NCBI RefSeq assembly: GCF_000384215.1
Contig: NZ_KB913032.1
Location: 2,435,665-2,499,664 of the forward strand
Reading direction: 5' to 3'
Length of the DNA: 64,000 nt
Source: Amycolatopsis alba DSM 44262
GTDB taxonomy: Bacteria; Actinomycetota; Actinomycetes; Mycobacteriales; Pseudonocardiaceae
Shown: piece after piece, positions 31,233 to 39,901 of the stretch
Position numbering within the stretch: position 1 is the first letter of the stretch
Layout: each line of letters opens with the position of its first letter
The notes under the pieces: generated by a model
The model's input: the letters and a program-made list of their open reading frames with translations, nothing else
What the model was told of the DNA's origin: nothing
The model's database searches: none
Translations under genes and position numbers: made by a program

Positions 31233-31775
31233 ATGCCGGACAACGTCGACGCCAGCGAACGCATGGTGGACAACTGGACGAAGCAGATCCAGGAGACCGC
31301 CGCGCGCTATCAGGCGATGGCCGCCCGCATGCAGGGGCAGACCGTGACGGAGCGGTCGAAGGACAACACCGTCGAAGTGACGGTCGATGCGAAGGGCCTG
31401 CTCAAGAACCTCGTCATCTCCGAAGCCGCGAGCGGCAAGCGGATGGCCGAGGTCTCGGCGCAGGTCATGCGGCTCGTGCAGCTCGCGCAGTCCCGGATCC
31501 CCGAGCTGCTGCAGCAGGCGATGGCCGAGACCGTCGGCACGACGGACGAGACGGCGAACCGGGTCATCACGGAAGCGCAGAGCACCTTCCCGGAGGCTCC
31601 CCCGGAGGAGGACCTCGCCCCGCCGGAGCCCGAGCGGCACCACCGCTTCGGCCCGGAGGACGAAGAGCCCCCGCCGCCCGCGCCGTCGGCTCCGCCCCAG
31701 CCCAAGCCGATCCCGCGCCGCCGCCGCACGCAGGACGACGATGACGACGACTTCGGCGGCAACATTCTTTCCTAG
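31233..31775 (+). CDS. YbaB/EbfC family protein with acidic Pro-rich tail
   Basis: The product is 180 residues. Residues 10-100 match the YbaB/EbfC nucleoid-associated fold (VEVTVDAKGLLKNLVISEAA, SAQVMRLVQLAQSRIPELL). The tail is Pro/Glu-rich and ends in a run of six aspartates before FGGNILS. In actinobacteria, YbaB-like proteins with such tails commonly precede EspC-like and WXG-type genes, so the gene is likely part of the secreted-toxin operon, possibly as a chaperone rather than a DNA binder. It is first in the plus-strand unit, 34 bp before the next gene. Confidence 0.82.
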   Translation: MPDNVDASERMVDNWTKQIQETAARYQAMAARMQGQTVTERSKDNTVEVTVDAKGLLKNLVISEAASGKRMAEVSAQVMRLVQLAQSRIPELLQQAMAETVGTTDETANRVITEAQSTFPEAPPEEDLAPPEPERHHRFGPEDEEPPPPAPSAPPQPKPIPRRRRTQDDDDDDFGGNILS

Positions 31776-31808
31776 CACGTTCATCCGGCCTGGTAGAGGG
31801 GAGAAACC

Positions 31809-32123
31809 ATGGCAGGCAAGGGGTACGAACTCGGCGCCGACCTCGACGCGCACTCCAAGCAGATCGACGGCATCGCCGACGGGCTGCGCGGCGCGGTCGA
31901 CGCCGCGCAACAGGTGAGCATGCCGACCGATGCGTACGGCATCATCTGCCAGCCGTTCCGGATGATGCTCGACCCGGTCGAGGAGTTCGGCATCAACGCG
32001 CTGAACAAGGCCGTCGAGGCCGCGACGGCGGTGGCGAACAACGTGCGTTCGGCGTCCAACGCCTACCGGACGCAGGACGAGAACTTCGCCGCCGAGTTCA
32101 AGAACGCGCAGGTGCCTGACTGA
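31809..32123 (+). CDS. EspC-like type VII secretion substrate
   Basis: The 104-residue helical-hairpin protein has no signal peptide. GYELGADLDAHSKQIDGIADG, a central turn and NKAVEAATAVANNVRSASNAY resemble the ESX-1 secretion-associated EspC/PF10824 family. The C-terminal YRTQDENFAAEF carries a YxxxD/E-type export signal, as used by type VII systems. It probably pairs with the N-terminal part of the following toxin. The TGATG junction, where the stop TGA (32121-32123) shares one base with the next ATG, indicates translational coupling. Confidence 0.8.
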   Translation: MAGKGYELGADLDAHSKQIDGIADGLRGAVDAAQQVSMPTDAYGIICQPFRMMLDPVEEFGINALNKAVEAATAVANNVRSASNAYRTQDENFAAEFKNAQVPD

Positions 32124-35100
32124 TGCCCGAGGGAAACCCGCTCGTCGCGAAGGCGCCGACCGATGGCGACGGCCCCGGACCGCTGACGGCAGGGAACAGC
32201 GAGTACGGCTACGGCGCGGGAATCGGCGTCGCCGAGTCGGCCATGGACGCCTTCAACGGCATCTCGAACGGCGACTGGATCGGCGGCGGGCTCGGCGTGC
32301 TGAGCCTCGCGGGCGAGATCGCGAGCGCCGCGATCGACCCGTTCGGCTACCTGATGTCGTCGGTGGCGTCGTTCCTGATGGAACACATGCAGCCGCTGAA
32401 GGACATGCTGGACGCGGTGGCAGGCGATCCGCCGGTGATCCAGTCGTATTCCGAGACCTGGGGCAACGTCGCCAAGAAGCTGGAAGACAGCCAGGTCGAG
32501 CTCTCGAACGCGGTCAAGAACGGCACCACCGGCTGGACCGGCGAGGCGGCCGACCAGTACCGCAAACAGGCCGCGGAACAGGCGGAGGCCATCAGCGGCG
32601 CGGCGACGGTCGCGGGCGCGATCAGCACCGTGGTGATGATCTTCGGCGAGATCGTCACGTTCGTCCGCGAATTCATCCGCCAGCTGATCGCGGACGCGGT
32701 CGGCAAGCTCATCTCCTGGGTCATGGAGACGGTGTTCTCCCTCGGCTTCGGCACGCCCTTGGTGGTCGCGCAGGCCGTCACCGCGATCGCCGAATGGGCC
32801 GCGAGGATCGCCGACAAGCTCAAGGAACTCTGCGACGCGATGCGGCGGGTCTCGCCGCTGCTGGGCAAGCTGGCCGACGTCTTCGAGAAGATCATCAAGG
32901 TCTTCGGCAAGATCGCGGGCAAGGTCACCGGCCTGGACGTGATCAACACCAGGAACATCAAGACGGGCGGCTTCGTCCAGCGCGGCGGCCGCGGCGGTGG
33001 ATCCGGCGGGCCCGACGGTGGCGGCACCGGTTCCGGGGACGGTCCGGACGGCGACGGTTCCGGCAGTGGATCCGGCGACGGTTCCGGTGGCTCGGACGGC
33101 GACGGATCCGGCAGCGGTTCAGGCGACGGTTCGAACGGTTCAGGCGACGGCTCGAACGGCTCCGACGGCGACTCCGGCCGTTCCGGCGATTCCGGCTCGA
33201 ACGGCGACTCCCCGAGCGCGACCCGCGGCGACGGCTCATCGTCCACAAGGGACAGTGGCGGATCGCCATCCCGTTCGGACGGAAGCTCTTCCAGTCGAAC
33301 CGGCGATGGCGACGGACCGTCCACTTCGGACGGAAACCTCGGCGACGCGCCGGACGGTGGCGGCTCTCCCAGCGCGGCCCGCTCCGACGGCGGCGGCTCT
33401 CCCGGCGATTCCGGCACTCCGAACCGCGCGCACGACGGCGGCTCACCGAGCCCGAATCGGGCGGACACCGGCGGTTCGCCGAGCCACACCCCGGACAGCG
33501 GCTCCCCGGCACCACACACCCGCGCCGACAGCGGCAGCGCCCCCAGTCACACCCCTGACGGCGGTTCCCCCGCGCCACACACCCGCACCGACACTCCGAG
33601 CCACACGCCCGACGGCGGCTCCCCAGCCCCGCACACCCGCGCCGACAGCGGCTCCCCGAGCCACACACCCGACGCCGGTTCTCCCGCGCCACACACCCGC
33701 GCCGACAGCGGCTCTCCGAGCCACGCCCCCGACAGCGGTTCTCCCGCACCGCACACCCGTACGGACAGCGGCGGCTCCCCGAGCCACACACCCGACGCCG
33801 GCTCCCCCGCGCCACACACCCGCGCCGACAGCGGCTCTCCAAGCCACGCCCCCGACAGCGGTTCTCCCGCACCGCACACCCGCGCCGACAGCGGCGGTTC
33901 GCCCAGCCACACCGGAGACAGCGGCGGCTCGCCCCGGACACACGGCGGAGACGGCGGCGGTTCACCCACACCGCGGTCCGACCCGTCGCCCGGACACCAC
34001 ACCGGCAACGACGGCAGCCCCACCCGGCCGACCGACAGCGGCACGACGACCAGCGGCACCGCGCCCACGGCGCCGCGTGTCGGCGACGCCGGTCCTTCAC
34101 CTGTCCCGTCGCAGCGCGGCGGTACCGGTGGCGACGGTTCGCCCGGTGTCCCGCCGCAGGGTCAGCCGGTCGCCGGCGGCATGCCGCCTCAAGGCGGTCC
34201 CGGTGGTGCCCCCGGCGGCACCCCTGGTTCGCCCGGCGGAAGGCCGCCGGGCGGTGGCTGGACGGGGACGCCCGGTTCGCCGCGCACCCCGGACACGCAC
34301 ACCCCGCGCACGCCCGACACCCACACCGGTCCCAGCCGCGGCCCCGGCCAGACCGGTCCCGGCGGGCGGCCGAACCAGCCGCATCAGCCGCAGCCTGCCG
34401 CCCGCGGCAACGACTTCGGTCCCGGCGCCCAGCCGCACACCGGCACCCCCGGTTCACCGGGCACGCACGGCCCCGGCACCCGGCCCGGCGGCACCGGTCC
34501 CGGCAACACCGGTCCGGGCGGCCGCGGCCCTGGCGGCCACTCCGGGCAGCCCCACTCGCCGGAGGGTCACGGCCCCGATGGGCACGGCCCGCGCCAGGAC
34601 CCTGACGGGCACCCCGACGGCTCGCCGCACGACCGCGGCCCCGACGGCGAGCCGGACCGGCCGCTGACGCCCGACGAGGTCAACCAGCGGCATTCCGAGG
34701 GCACTCCCGCAGGTAGCTCGTACCACCGGGGAGACCCGGACATGGGCGACCTGCCGCACCGGGTCCAGCCGGATCCGGACGGCCGCTACACCGTCGACGT
34801 CCACGTCACCCCGGACGGGCACGCCCGCATCGGCAACCGCACCTACACCCCGGAAGAGTTCGCGGACATCCTGCGCCGCAACGGGGATTACGACGGCCGC
34901 CCGATCCGGCTGATCGGCTGCGACGCCGGTTCGAACGACTTCGCGCGCCGTCTGTCGCGGGAACTCGACACCGAGGTCATGGCGCCGAGCAGGCCGGCGT
35001 GGACCGACTCGAACGGGCGCGTCTTCTCGTCCGACTACGAGATCGGCCCTGACGGCCGCCCCCGGCCCAAGATCCCGCCGAACGGCGAATGGGACGTCCA

Positions 35101-36904
35101 CAGCCCCGACGGCACCGCCCGCCGGGCGAGCGACGACGGCTTCACACCGGACACCTCGCATACGGACAAGCAGGGTGTGGACGCCGACAGCGCCCGCAGC
35201 CGCGGTGACGGCGACGACGACACCTCGTCCCGCCGCGACCAGCCTCCGCCGGGCGCGGACCCGGACAGGACGTCCCACCGGCAGGACCCGCCGTCCAGCG
35301 CGGACGGCGACATCCCCAGGGACCGGAACCAGCATTCGGTGCGGCAGGAAGGCGAACTGCTCGACGGCAACCGTCAGCAGGACATCCACCGCAACCCGCA
35401 GCACCAGACCGATTTCGACCCGCCGACGACACCGGGCGCCACTCCTTCGCGGGTCGGCGGGCCGGACCCCGACACCGACATCCGCCCGCCCGCCCGCGGC
35501 GAGCGGTTCCCCGGCGACCAGCAGCTGGGGCGGAACCAGGCGTACGAGGTCTTCGACGACGCCGGGCGCCGGCGCGGCGTTTACCACACGGACGGCACCG
35601 GCCGGGTCACCCACATCGACACCGAGCACCCGAACCAGCAGCCGCGGGTCAAGGACAAGGGCCCCAACGGGACCGTCACCTACAAGCCGAACGACAACTA
35701 CCACCCGAACCCCGACGTCACGAACCCGCATCCGAACACGACGTACCGGGTGGAGGTCGAAGGCCACCACCAGACGTTCTCGACCGACGCGCAGGGCAAC
35801 CCGCATCCGTCGGTGACGTTCCACCGCCCGGACTTCGAGGGCGAGCCGGTCACTGTCCACCGCGGTGACGCCCTCGCGCCGGACCCTAAGGCGTCCTTCG
35901 CGAGCGGCGGCCCGTACGCGCCGCACACCCGGTACGAGGTCACGGACTCGGCGGGGGTGCACCGCGGCACCTTCTACACCGACGCCAAGGGCCACGTCCG
36001 CTGGGCGGACATCGAGTCCGGCCGGATGATGCGCAAGCACCCCGACATCGAGGCGAACAACAAGTACGGCATCGGCGAAGGCGACCCCATCGTCCGCCAG
36101 CGACTCGACCCGGACGCCGAAGTACCCCACGGGGCCAGGGATCCGGAACGATTCCGCGGCAACGAGCGCGTGGACATGAGAATCCCCAGGGGCGACTCGT
36201 TCTTCGACCACATGCCCAAGGACGCGGAAGGAAAGCCGCTACCCCTGGAACCGAACAAGAAGTACGTCGTCACCAGCGAGTACAGGAACCCCGGTCGCGA
36301 GGACCACACGCGCTCCATCTACTGGACCGACGAGCACGGCAACGTGGTCTTGGAGACCTACCGGCCCGCCCATCCGGACCTCAACAACCCGGCACCGAAC
36401 ATGGTCTACAACGTGGACGACGGAAAGTTCGTCTACCACACCGGCCCCGAGCTCGACGGCGGCGGCACCGACACGGTGCGGGGCCGCGCGAACGACCTGG
36501 AACTCCAGGAGGACGGCGCGGCGCCCAACCGGGATTCGTCGGCTCAGGACGAGTCGAACAAACAGGCCACCGGAACACCGGGGAAGTACGACGGCGGCCA
36601 TCTCTTCGGCAAGCAGTTCGACAGTCCCGGCGAGTTGCTGAACATGATGGCCCAATGGCGGCCACAGAATCAGGGCCGGAAGATCGCGGGGCCGGACCAC
36701 TGGCACGCCTTCGAAAGCGACCTGGCCAACTTCCTCGAGAAGGGCGGCGGGAAGCGGAAGATCGAAGGAATGGAGGTCTTCCCGATGCGGGACGGCAGCC
36801 AGGTTCCGCACACGATCCAAGTACGCTGGATCGAGGTCGACGAGTTCGGCAACAGCAACGTCCACATGCGCAGCTTCCCCAACAATCCTCCGGCGAGGCC
36901 GTGA
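32123..36904 (+). CDS. Giant type VII-associated polymorphic toxin with C-terminal non-specific nuclease domain
   Basis: The product is 1593 residues. Residues 1-280 are helical, with a WxG-type turn (NGTTGWTGEAADQY, W138), like WXG100/LXG export modules. Residues about 285-870 are low-complexity Ser/Gly/Pro/His, including the 20-residue repeats around 450-595. Residues about 875-975 hold a module with PIRLIGCDAGSNDFARRL that recurs in actinobacterial toxins. Residues about 1135-1450 contain repeated YxV...YxTDxxGxV units. The C-terminus (about 1485-1593) has DGGHLFGKQFDSPGELLNM (H1493) and resembles the Endonuclea_NS_2 nucleases of LXG toxins. No Sec signal is present. Antibacterial use is inferred. 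Confidence 0.82.
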   Translation: MPEGNPLVAKAPTDGDGPGPLTAGNSEYGYGAGIGVAESAMDAFNGISNGDWIGGGLGVLSLAGEIASAAIDPFGYLMSSVASFLMEHMQPLKDMLDAVAGDPPVIQSYSETWGNVAKKLEDSQVELSNAVKNGTTGWTGEAADQYRKQAAEQAEAISGAATVAGAISTVVMIFGEIVTFVREFIRQLIADAVGKLISWVMETVFSLGFGTPLVVAQAVTAIAEWAARIADKLKELCDAMRRVSPLLGKLADVFEKIIKVFGKIAGKVTGLDVINTRNIKTGGFVQRGGRGGGSGGPDGGGTGSGDGPDGDGSGSGSGDGSGGSDGDGSGSGSGDGSNGSGDGSNGSDGDSGRSGDSGSNGDSPSATRGDGSSSTRDSGGSPSRSDGSSSSRTGDGDGPSTSDGNLGDAPDGGGSPSAARSDGGGSPGDSGTPNRAHDGGSPSPNRADTGGSPSHTPDSGSPAPHTRADSGSAPSHTPDGGSPAPHTRTDTPSHTPDGGSPAPHTRADSGSPSHTPDAGSPAPHTRADSGSPSHAPDSGSPAPHTRTDSGGSPSHTPDAGSPAPHTRADSGSPSHAPDSGSPAPHTRADSGGSPSHTGDSGGSPRTHGGDGGGSPTPRSDPSPGHHTGNDGSPTRPTDSGTTTSGTAPTAPRVGDAGPSPVPSQRGGTGGDGSPGVPPQGQPVAGGMPPQGGPGGAPGGTPGSPGGRPPGGGWTGTPGSPRTPDTHTPRTPDTHTGPSRGPGQTGPGGRPNQPHQPQPAARGNDFGPGAQPHTGTPGSPGTHGPGTRPGGTGPGNTGPGGRGPGGHSGQPHSPEGHGPDGHGPRQDPDGHPDGSPHDRGPDGEPDRPLTPDEVNQRHSEGTPAGSSYHRGDPDMGDLPHRVQPDPDGRYTVDVHVTPDGHARIGNRTYTPEEFADILRRNGDYDGRPIRLIGCDAGSNDFARRLSRELDTEVMAPSRPAWTDSNGRVFSSDYEIGPDGRPRPKIPPNGEWDVHSPDGTARRASDDGFTPDTSHTDKQGVDADSARSRGDGDDDTSSRRDQPPPGADPDRTSHRQDPPSSADGDIPRDRNQHSVRQEGELLDGNRQQDIHRNPQHQTDFDPPTTPGATPSRVGGPDPDTDIRPPARGERFPGDQQLGRNQAYEVFDDAGRRRGVYHTDGTGRVTHIDTEHPNQQPRVKDKGPNGTVTYKPNDNYHPNPDVTNPHPNTTYRVEVEGHHQTFSTDAQGNPHPSVTFHRPDFEGEPVTVHRGDALAPDPKASFASGGPYAPHTRYEVTDSAGVHRGTFYTDAKGHVRWADIESGRMMRKHPDIEANNKYGIGEGDPIVRQRLDPDAEVPHGARDPERFRGNERVDMRIPRGDSFFDHMPKDAEGKPLPLEPNKKYVVTSEYRNPGREDHTRSIYWTDEHGNVVLETYRPAHPDLNNPAPNMVYNVDDGKFVYHTGPELDGGGTDTVRGRANDLELQEDGAAPNRDSSAQDESNKQATGTPGKYDGGHLFGKQFDSPGELLNMMAQWRPQNQGRKIAGPDHWHAFESDLANFLEKGGGKRKIEGMEVFPMRDGSQVPHTIQVRWIEVDEFGNSNVHMRSFPNNPPARP
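33476..33910 (+). repeat. Tandem 60-bp repeats inside the giant toxin gene
   Basis: About seven copies of a 60-bp unit encode the 20-residue pattern GSPSHTPDSGSPAPHTRADS with minor T/A and S/A/G variants (one copy is shortened by two residues and two carry an extra Gly). The unit is in frame, so copy-number change would alter linker length without a frameshift. Confidence 0.85.
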
Positions 36905-36940
36905 TGACCGCGGTGGCACCAGCAGAAAGGAACCGCTCCG

Positions 36941-38497
36941 ATGCCCCGTGACGCGGCAGAGCTCCAGCAGCTGAAGTACGACATGGTGTACGCGCTGTCG
37001 GACGCGGCGCCCGAGGGCTGGCGCCGGATCGACCTGGTCTGCCGCGCCAACGTCGACGTGCACGACTTCACCATCGCCGTGCTGATGGGCGACGGCGGCT
37101 ACGCGACCATCGAGGTGCCGCAGGAGGCCGTGCGGATCGCGCTCCGGATGCGGGAGCTGTACTACGAGGACGGCGAGGGAACCTGGTTCTCGATGCGCTT
37201 CATCGTCGATCCGCCGACCCGGTTCCGGATCGTCCACAACCTCGAATGGGATCCGCGGTGGCAGCCGTCGATCGATCCCCTTGGCTGGGCGCGGGACCTG
37301 GAGGCGTTCCCTCGGGACGCCGAGCACATTCCGGCGTGGTTGCGCGAAAAGCTCGCCGGAGCCGGGCAACCGGTGGCGGAACCGGCCGAAGACGCTCGCA
37401 CCGAGCCGCTCGACCCGGCGGAGCAGAACCAGATCTGGGTCCGGATCGCCAACCTCATCGCGCTGAACGTCCCGACCGACTGGGCGCAGGTCATGCTGAC
37501 CTACCGCGTGATCGGCGGCTACACCGAACTGGCGGTGATGGTCCGCCGGGACAGCGACGGCGGCCTGCAGCTGTGGGACCTGCCCGAACAGGTTCCCCCG
37601 CTCCTGGCCGAACTCCGGAGCGGGATGTACCGGCCCGGCCGCGGGACATGGTTCCAGGCCGTCGCCCACATCCCGCGAGACCTGAGCGCGGAGTACGAGT
37701 ACACCTGGGACGACCAGCCCGCCTGGGACGGCGAGCCGCCCGCCGCGGAGTTCGCCGCCGAACTGACCGCGTTCCCCCGCGATCCGGCGAGGATTCCGGA
37801 CTGGCTGAACGAACGGCTCGGTTCCGGGGCCGCGACCGGATCCACCGGGGCGGACGACCCCGAGACCGCCGCCAAGGAGGCCGTCGACGCGGCCGCCGCG
37901 CTGGAGCTGGACCCCACCCGGTACCGCGTCGGCGAGGTGGCCGACGGCGCCTGGTGCCTCGTTGCCGAGGACGGCCGTTGGGCGGTGTTCCAGGCGCAGG
38001 GCGAGGAGCGGCTCGAAGAGGCCGTCTTCGACACGGCGAGCAAGGCCGTCCGGTACTTCGTCGGGCACCTTTACCTGAACCAGGCCGACTTCCGCGGTGA
38101 ACTCCCGCCGGACGCCAAACGACCGACCGAGGACTGGCCGATCCAGCCGGTCGGCGGCGACGTCGGGCTCCAGTTGTACGGCGGGAAGCGGATCGTGACC
38201 CTTCCGCCGGGTACCGAGATGGACCGCTTCGGCAGCCCGTCCGGCAACACGCTCTACGCGGCGCGGACCGAGTTCACCCATCGGTCACAGCCCGCCGAGG
38301 AACAGCGGTTCGAGTACCACGTGTACCGGACGCTCCGTCCCGTCCGCGCGATCGTCGGATCGCCGATCGCCTGGTACGACCAGGCAGGCGGCGGTACGGC
38401 GTACGTTCTCGAGCGCTCGATCGCGGAACTGCTCGCCGACGGCTCCCTCGTGGAGATCCCGCAGGCGACGACGCAGCCCCCGCCGCCGCGGACCTGA
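36941..38497 (+). CDS. Two YezG-like immunity domains fused to a TNT (NAD glycohydrolase) domain
   Basis: The product is 518 residues. Residues about 1-120 and 150-290 are two related YezG/DUF600-like units (each ends in a DLEAFPRD or ELTAFPRD-PxxIPxWL motif). Residues about 325-400 are a linker domain. Residues about 405-510 match the tuberculosis necrotizing toxin fold: LPPGTEMDRFGSPSGNTLY, then YHVYRTLRP, then AWYDQAGGGTAYVL, retaining the Gln-rich turn of the active cleft. TNT enzymes hydrolyse NAD. In Bacillus, YezG neutralises LXG nucleases like the one encoded just upstream. Joining immunity-type and toxin-type domains in one chain is unusual. Confidence 0.8.
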   Translation: MPRDAAELQQLKYDMVYALSDAAPEGWRRIDLVCRANVDVHDFTIAVLMGDGGYATIEVPQEAVRIALRMRELYYEDGEGTWFSMRFIVDPPTRFRIVHNLEWDPRWQPSIDPLGWARDLEAFPRDAEHIPAWLREKLAGAGQPVAEPAEDARTEPLDPAEQNQIWVRIANLIALNVPTDWAQVMLTYRVIGGYTELAVMVRRDSDGGLQLWDLPEQVPPLLAELRSGMYRPGRGTWFQAVAHIPRDLSAEYEYTWDDQPAWDGEPPAAEFAAELTAFPRDPARIPDWLNERLGSGAATGSTGADDPETAAKEAVDAAAALELDPTRYRVGEVADGAWCLVAEDGRWAVFQAQGEERLEEAVFDTASKAVRYFVGHLYLNQADFRGELPPDAKRPTEDWPIQPVGGDVGLQLYGGKRIVTLPPGTEMDRFGSPSGNTLYAARTEFTHRSQPAEEQRFEYHVYRTLRPVRAIVGSPIAWYDQAGGGTAYVLERSIAELLADGSLVEIPQATTQPPPPRT

Positions 38498-38508
38498 GGG
38501 GAGCATCG

Positions 38509-39360
38509 ATGACAACGCCACCCGTGCCGCTCGGCCCGGAGCAACAGCAGCAGATCGTCGCCCAGATCGGCAGCGGCCTCGCGTCGATGGCCCCGCCCGG
38601 CTGGCGACGGCTGCGCACCGAGCACCGGGCGGTCGGGAGGCACCTCGAGACCGACGTCCTCGTCACCGGACCGGACGGGGCGACGCATCCGGTCGCGCCA
38701 CCACCGGAACTGGTCCAGCTCCTCGGCACGCTGCGGGCGGGGATGTACCAGCCCGGTCAGGGCACCTGGCTGGGCGCGACGCTGACCTTCGACGCCGTCC
38801 AGGGCACTTCCGTCGACTTCACCCTCGACCAGGAGCCGGTGTGGCGGCGCACCCCGCCGCCGATCGGCTTCCAGGATGAACTCCGGTTCTTCCCGCGCGC
38901 CGAGCAGAACATCCCGCCCTGGCTGCGACGGCGAGCGGGCCTGGAGCCCACGCCGGTGGCCACTCCTCCCGCCGAAACGCCCGAAGCCCTGCGCTCGCCG
39001 CGCGTCCACGACGGGCTCGACGAGTCGGGCCGCCCGACGGTGAACCGCGAGCCGCTGTCCCCTGCCGAACGAGACCGTGTGCTGGCGTACCTCGACGGCG
39101 CCCCGGTCGTGCTGGCGTCGCGGAGCTACGACGCCGACGCCTTCGATCCCGACCGGGAACCGTTGGTGCCGTTGAACTTCCGCACCGACGGCCGATGGTA
39201 CTGGCCGGGCGCGGTCGCCTACTACCTGCGCGAGCACGACGTGGCGCCCGATCCCGAACTGCTCGGCCACATCCGGGCGTCGCGGTTCACCCTGCCCGAG
39301 ATCGGCGAGCCCGAACGCGAACTCGCGGTCGCCGCCATCACCGGTCAACCGTCCACTTAG
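38509..39360 (+). CDS. YezG-like protein, candidate immunity protein
   Basis: The product is 283 residues. Residues 1-145 are a third YezG-like unit (PPGWRRLRTEHRAVGRHLET, ELRFFPRAEQNIPPWLRRR), clearly related to those in the preceding gene. Residues about 175-283 are a separate domain (VVLASRSYDADAFDPDRE, TDGRWYWPGAVAYYLREHDV) that I do not recognise. Being last in the operon, 11 bp after the TNT-containing gene, it could protect against the TNT activity, as the IFT protein does in M. tuberculosis, but no sequence similarity to IFT is claimed. Confidence 0.7.
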   Translation: MTTPPVPLGPEQQQQIVAQIGSGLASMAPPGWRRLRTEHRAVGRHLETDVLVTGPDGATHPVAPPPELVQLLGTLRAGMYQPGQGTWLGATLTFDAVQGTSVDFTLDQEPVWRRTPPPIGFQDELRFFPRAEQNIPPWLRRRAGLEPTPVATPPAETPEALRSPRVHDGLDESGRPTVNREPLSPAERDRVLAYLDGAPVVLASRSYDADAFDPDREPLVPLNFRTDGRWYWPGAVAYYLREHDVAPDPELLGHIRASRFTLPEIGEPERELAVAAITGQPST

Positions 39361-39491
39361 GACAAAGCGCTCCGGCGGGCGGTCCGGGGCCGCTGACCGG
39401 CAGGAAGATGTCACCTGGCGGATACGTCACGTGACAACTTCGCCGTCCGGGTACTCTTGACGACGGCGGCGAAGGCAACCAGGGAGTGCGC

Positions 39492-39770
39492 ATGGCACGG
39501 GGGAACATCGGCAGGGTCCGGGCGACCCGCTCCGCCGGGCTGCTCCCGGTCGTGCTGGCGCTCACGTCGGCCGCCCTGCTGACCGGCGCCGCCGTCTACA
39601 CGGTAGATCGCGCCGGATGCGTGGATCCGGGCCAGTACATCCGGCACGACAACCACATCGAACTCGTCGGCGGCTGCGTCGACGGCTCCGAACTGCCCGC
39701 CGCGCCGCAGGGGACCTCGCACGAAGCGGACGCGAGGAGCGGCGCGACCCCCAGCAACTTCCGCCCGTAA
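39492..39770 (+). CDS. Small single-span membrane or secreted protein
   Basis: The product is 92 residues. An Arg-rich start (MARGNIGRVRATR) precedes one hydrophobic segment (LLPVVLALTSAALLTGAAV), then an exported tail with two cysteines (RAGCVDPG, GGCVDG), probably a disulfide. The ATG at 39492 has an AGGGA site at a good distance; a GTG six bases earlier sits on top of that site. The function is unknown. It is followed by a family D palindrome. Confidence 0.65.
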   Translation: MARGNIGRVRATRSAGLLPVVLALTSAALLTGAAVYTVDRAGCVDPGQYIRHDNHIELVGGCVDGSELPAAPQGTSHEADARSGATPSNFRP

Positions 39771-39813
39771 CCGGGCGATTCCTCCCACCACACCGCGCTG
39801 ACCAGCGCGAACA

Positions 39814-39880
39814 GAGCAAGGGACCTTTGCTGTCACTTAGTTAGCATGGGTACGCTAATGATAGCAAAGGTCCCTTGCTC
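39814..39880. repeat. Intergenic palindrome, family D (AGCAAGGGACCTTTGCT type)
   Basis: Outer arms GAGCAAGGGACCTTTGCT and TAGCAAAGGTCCCTTGCTC are perfect for 18 bp, and an inner TTAGC/GCTAA pair follows. Further copies lie at 47398-47459 and 58721-58777, and a lone half-site at about 50650-50667. All full copies separate convergent genes. Confidence 0.85.
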
Positions 39881-39901
39881 ACGCCCTGGGCTCGGCGGCG
39901 G

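Noticed and set aside
33476..33910. CRISPR array
   Set aside because: Units are contiguous, in frame and without unique spacers, inside a coding sequence; no cas genes are present.
33443..33943. Long antisense open frames across the toxin repeats and several other genes
   Set aside because: High GC with repeated codons leaves the antisense strand open. The translations are low-complexity Arg/Ala/Gly, lack ribosome sites and lack recognisable domains.
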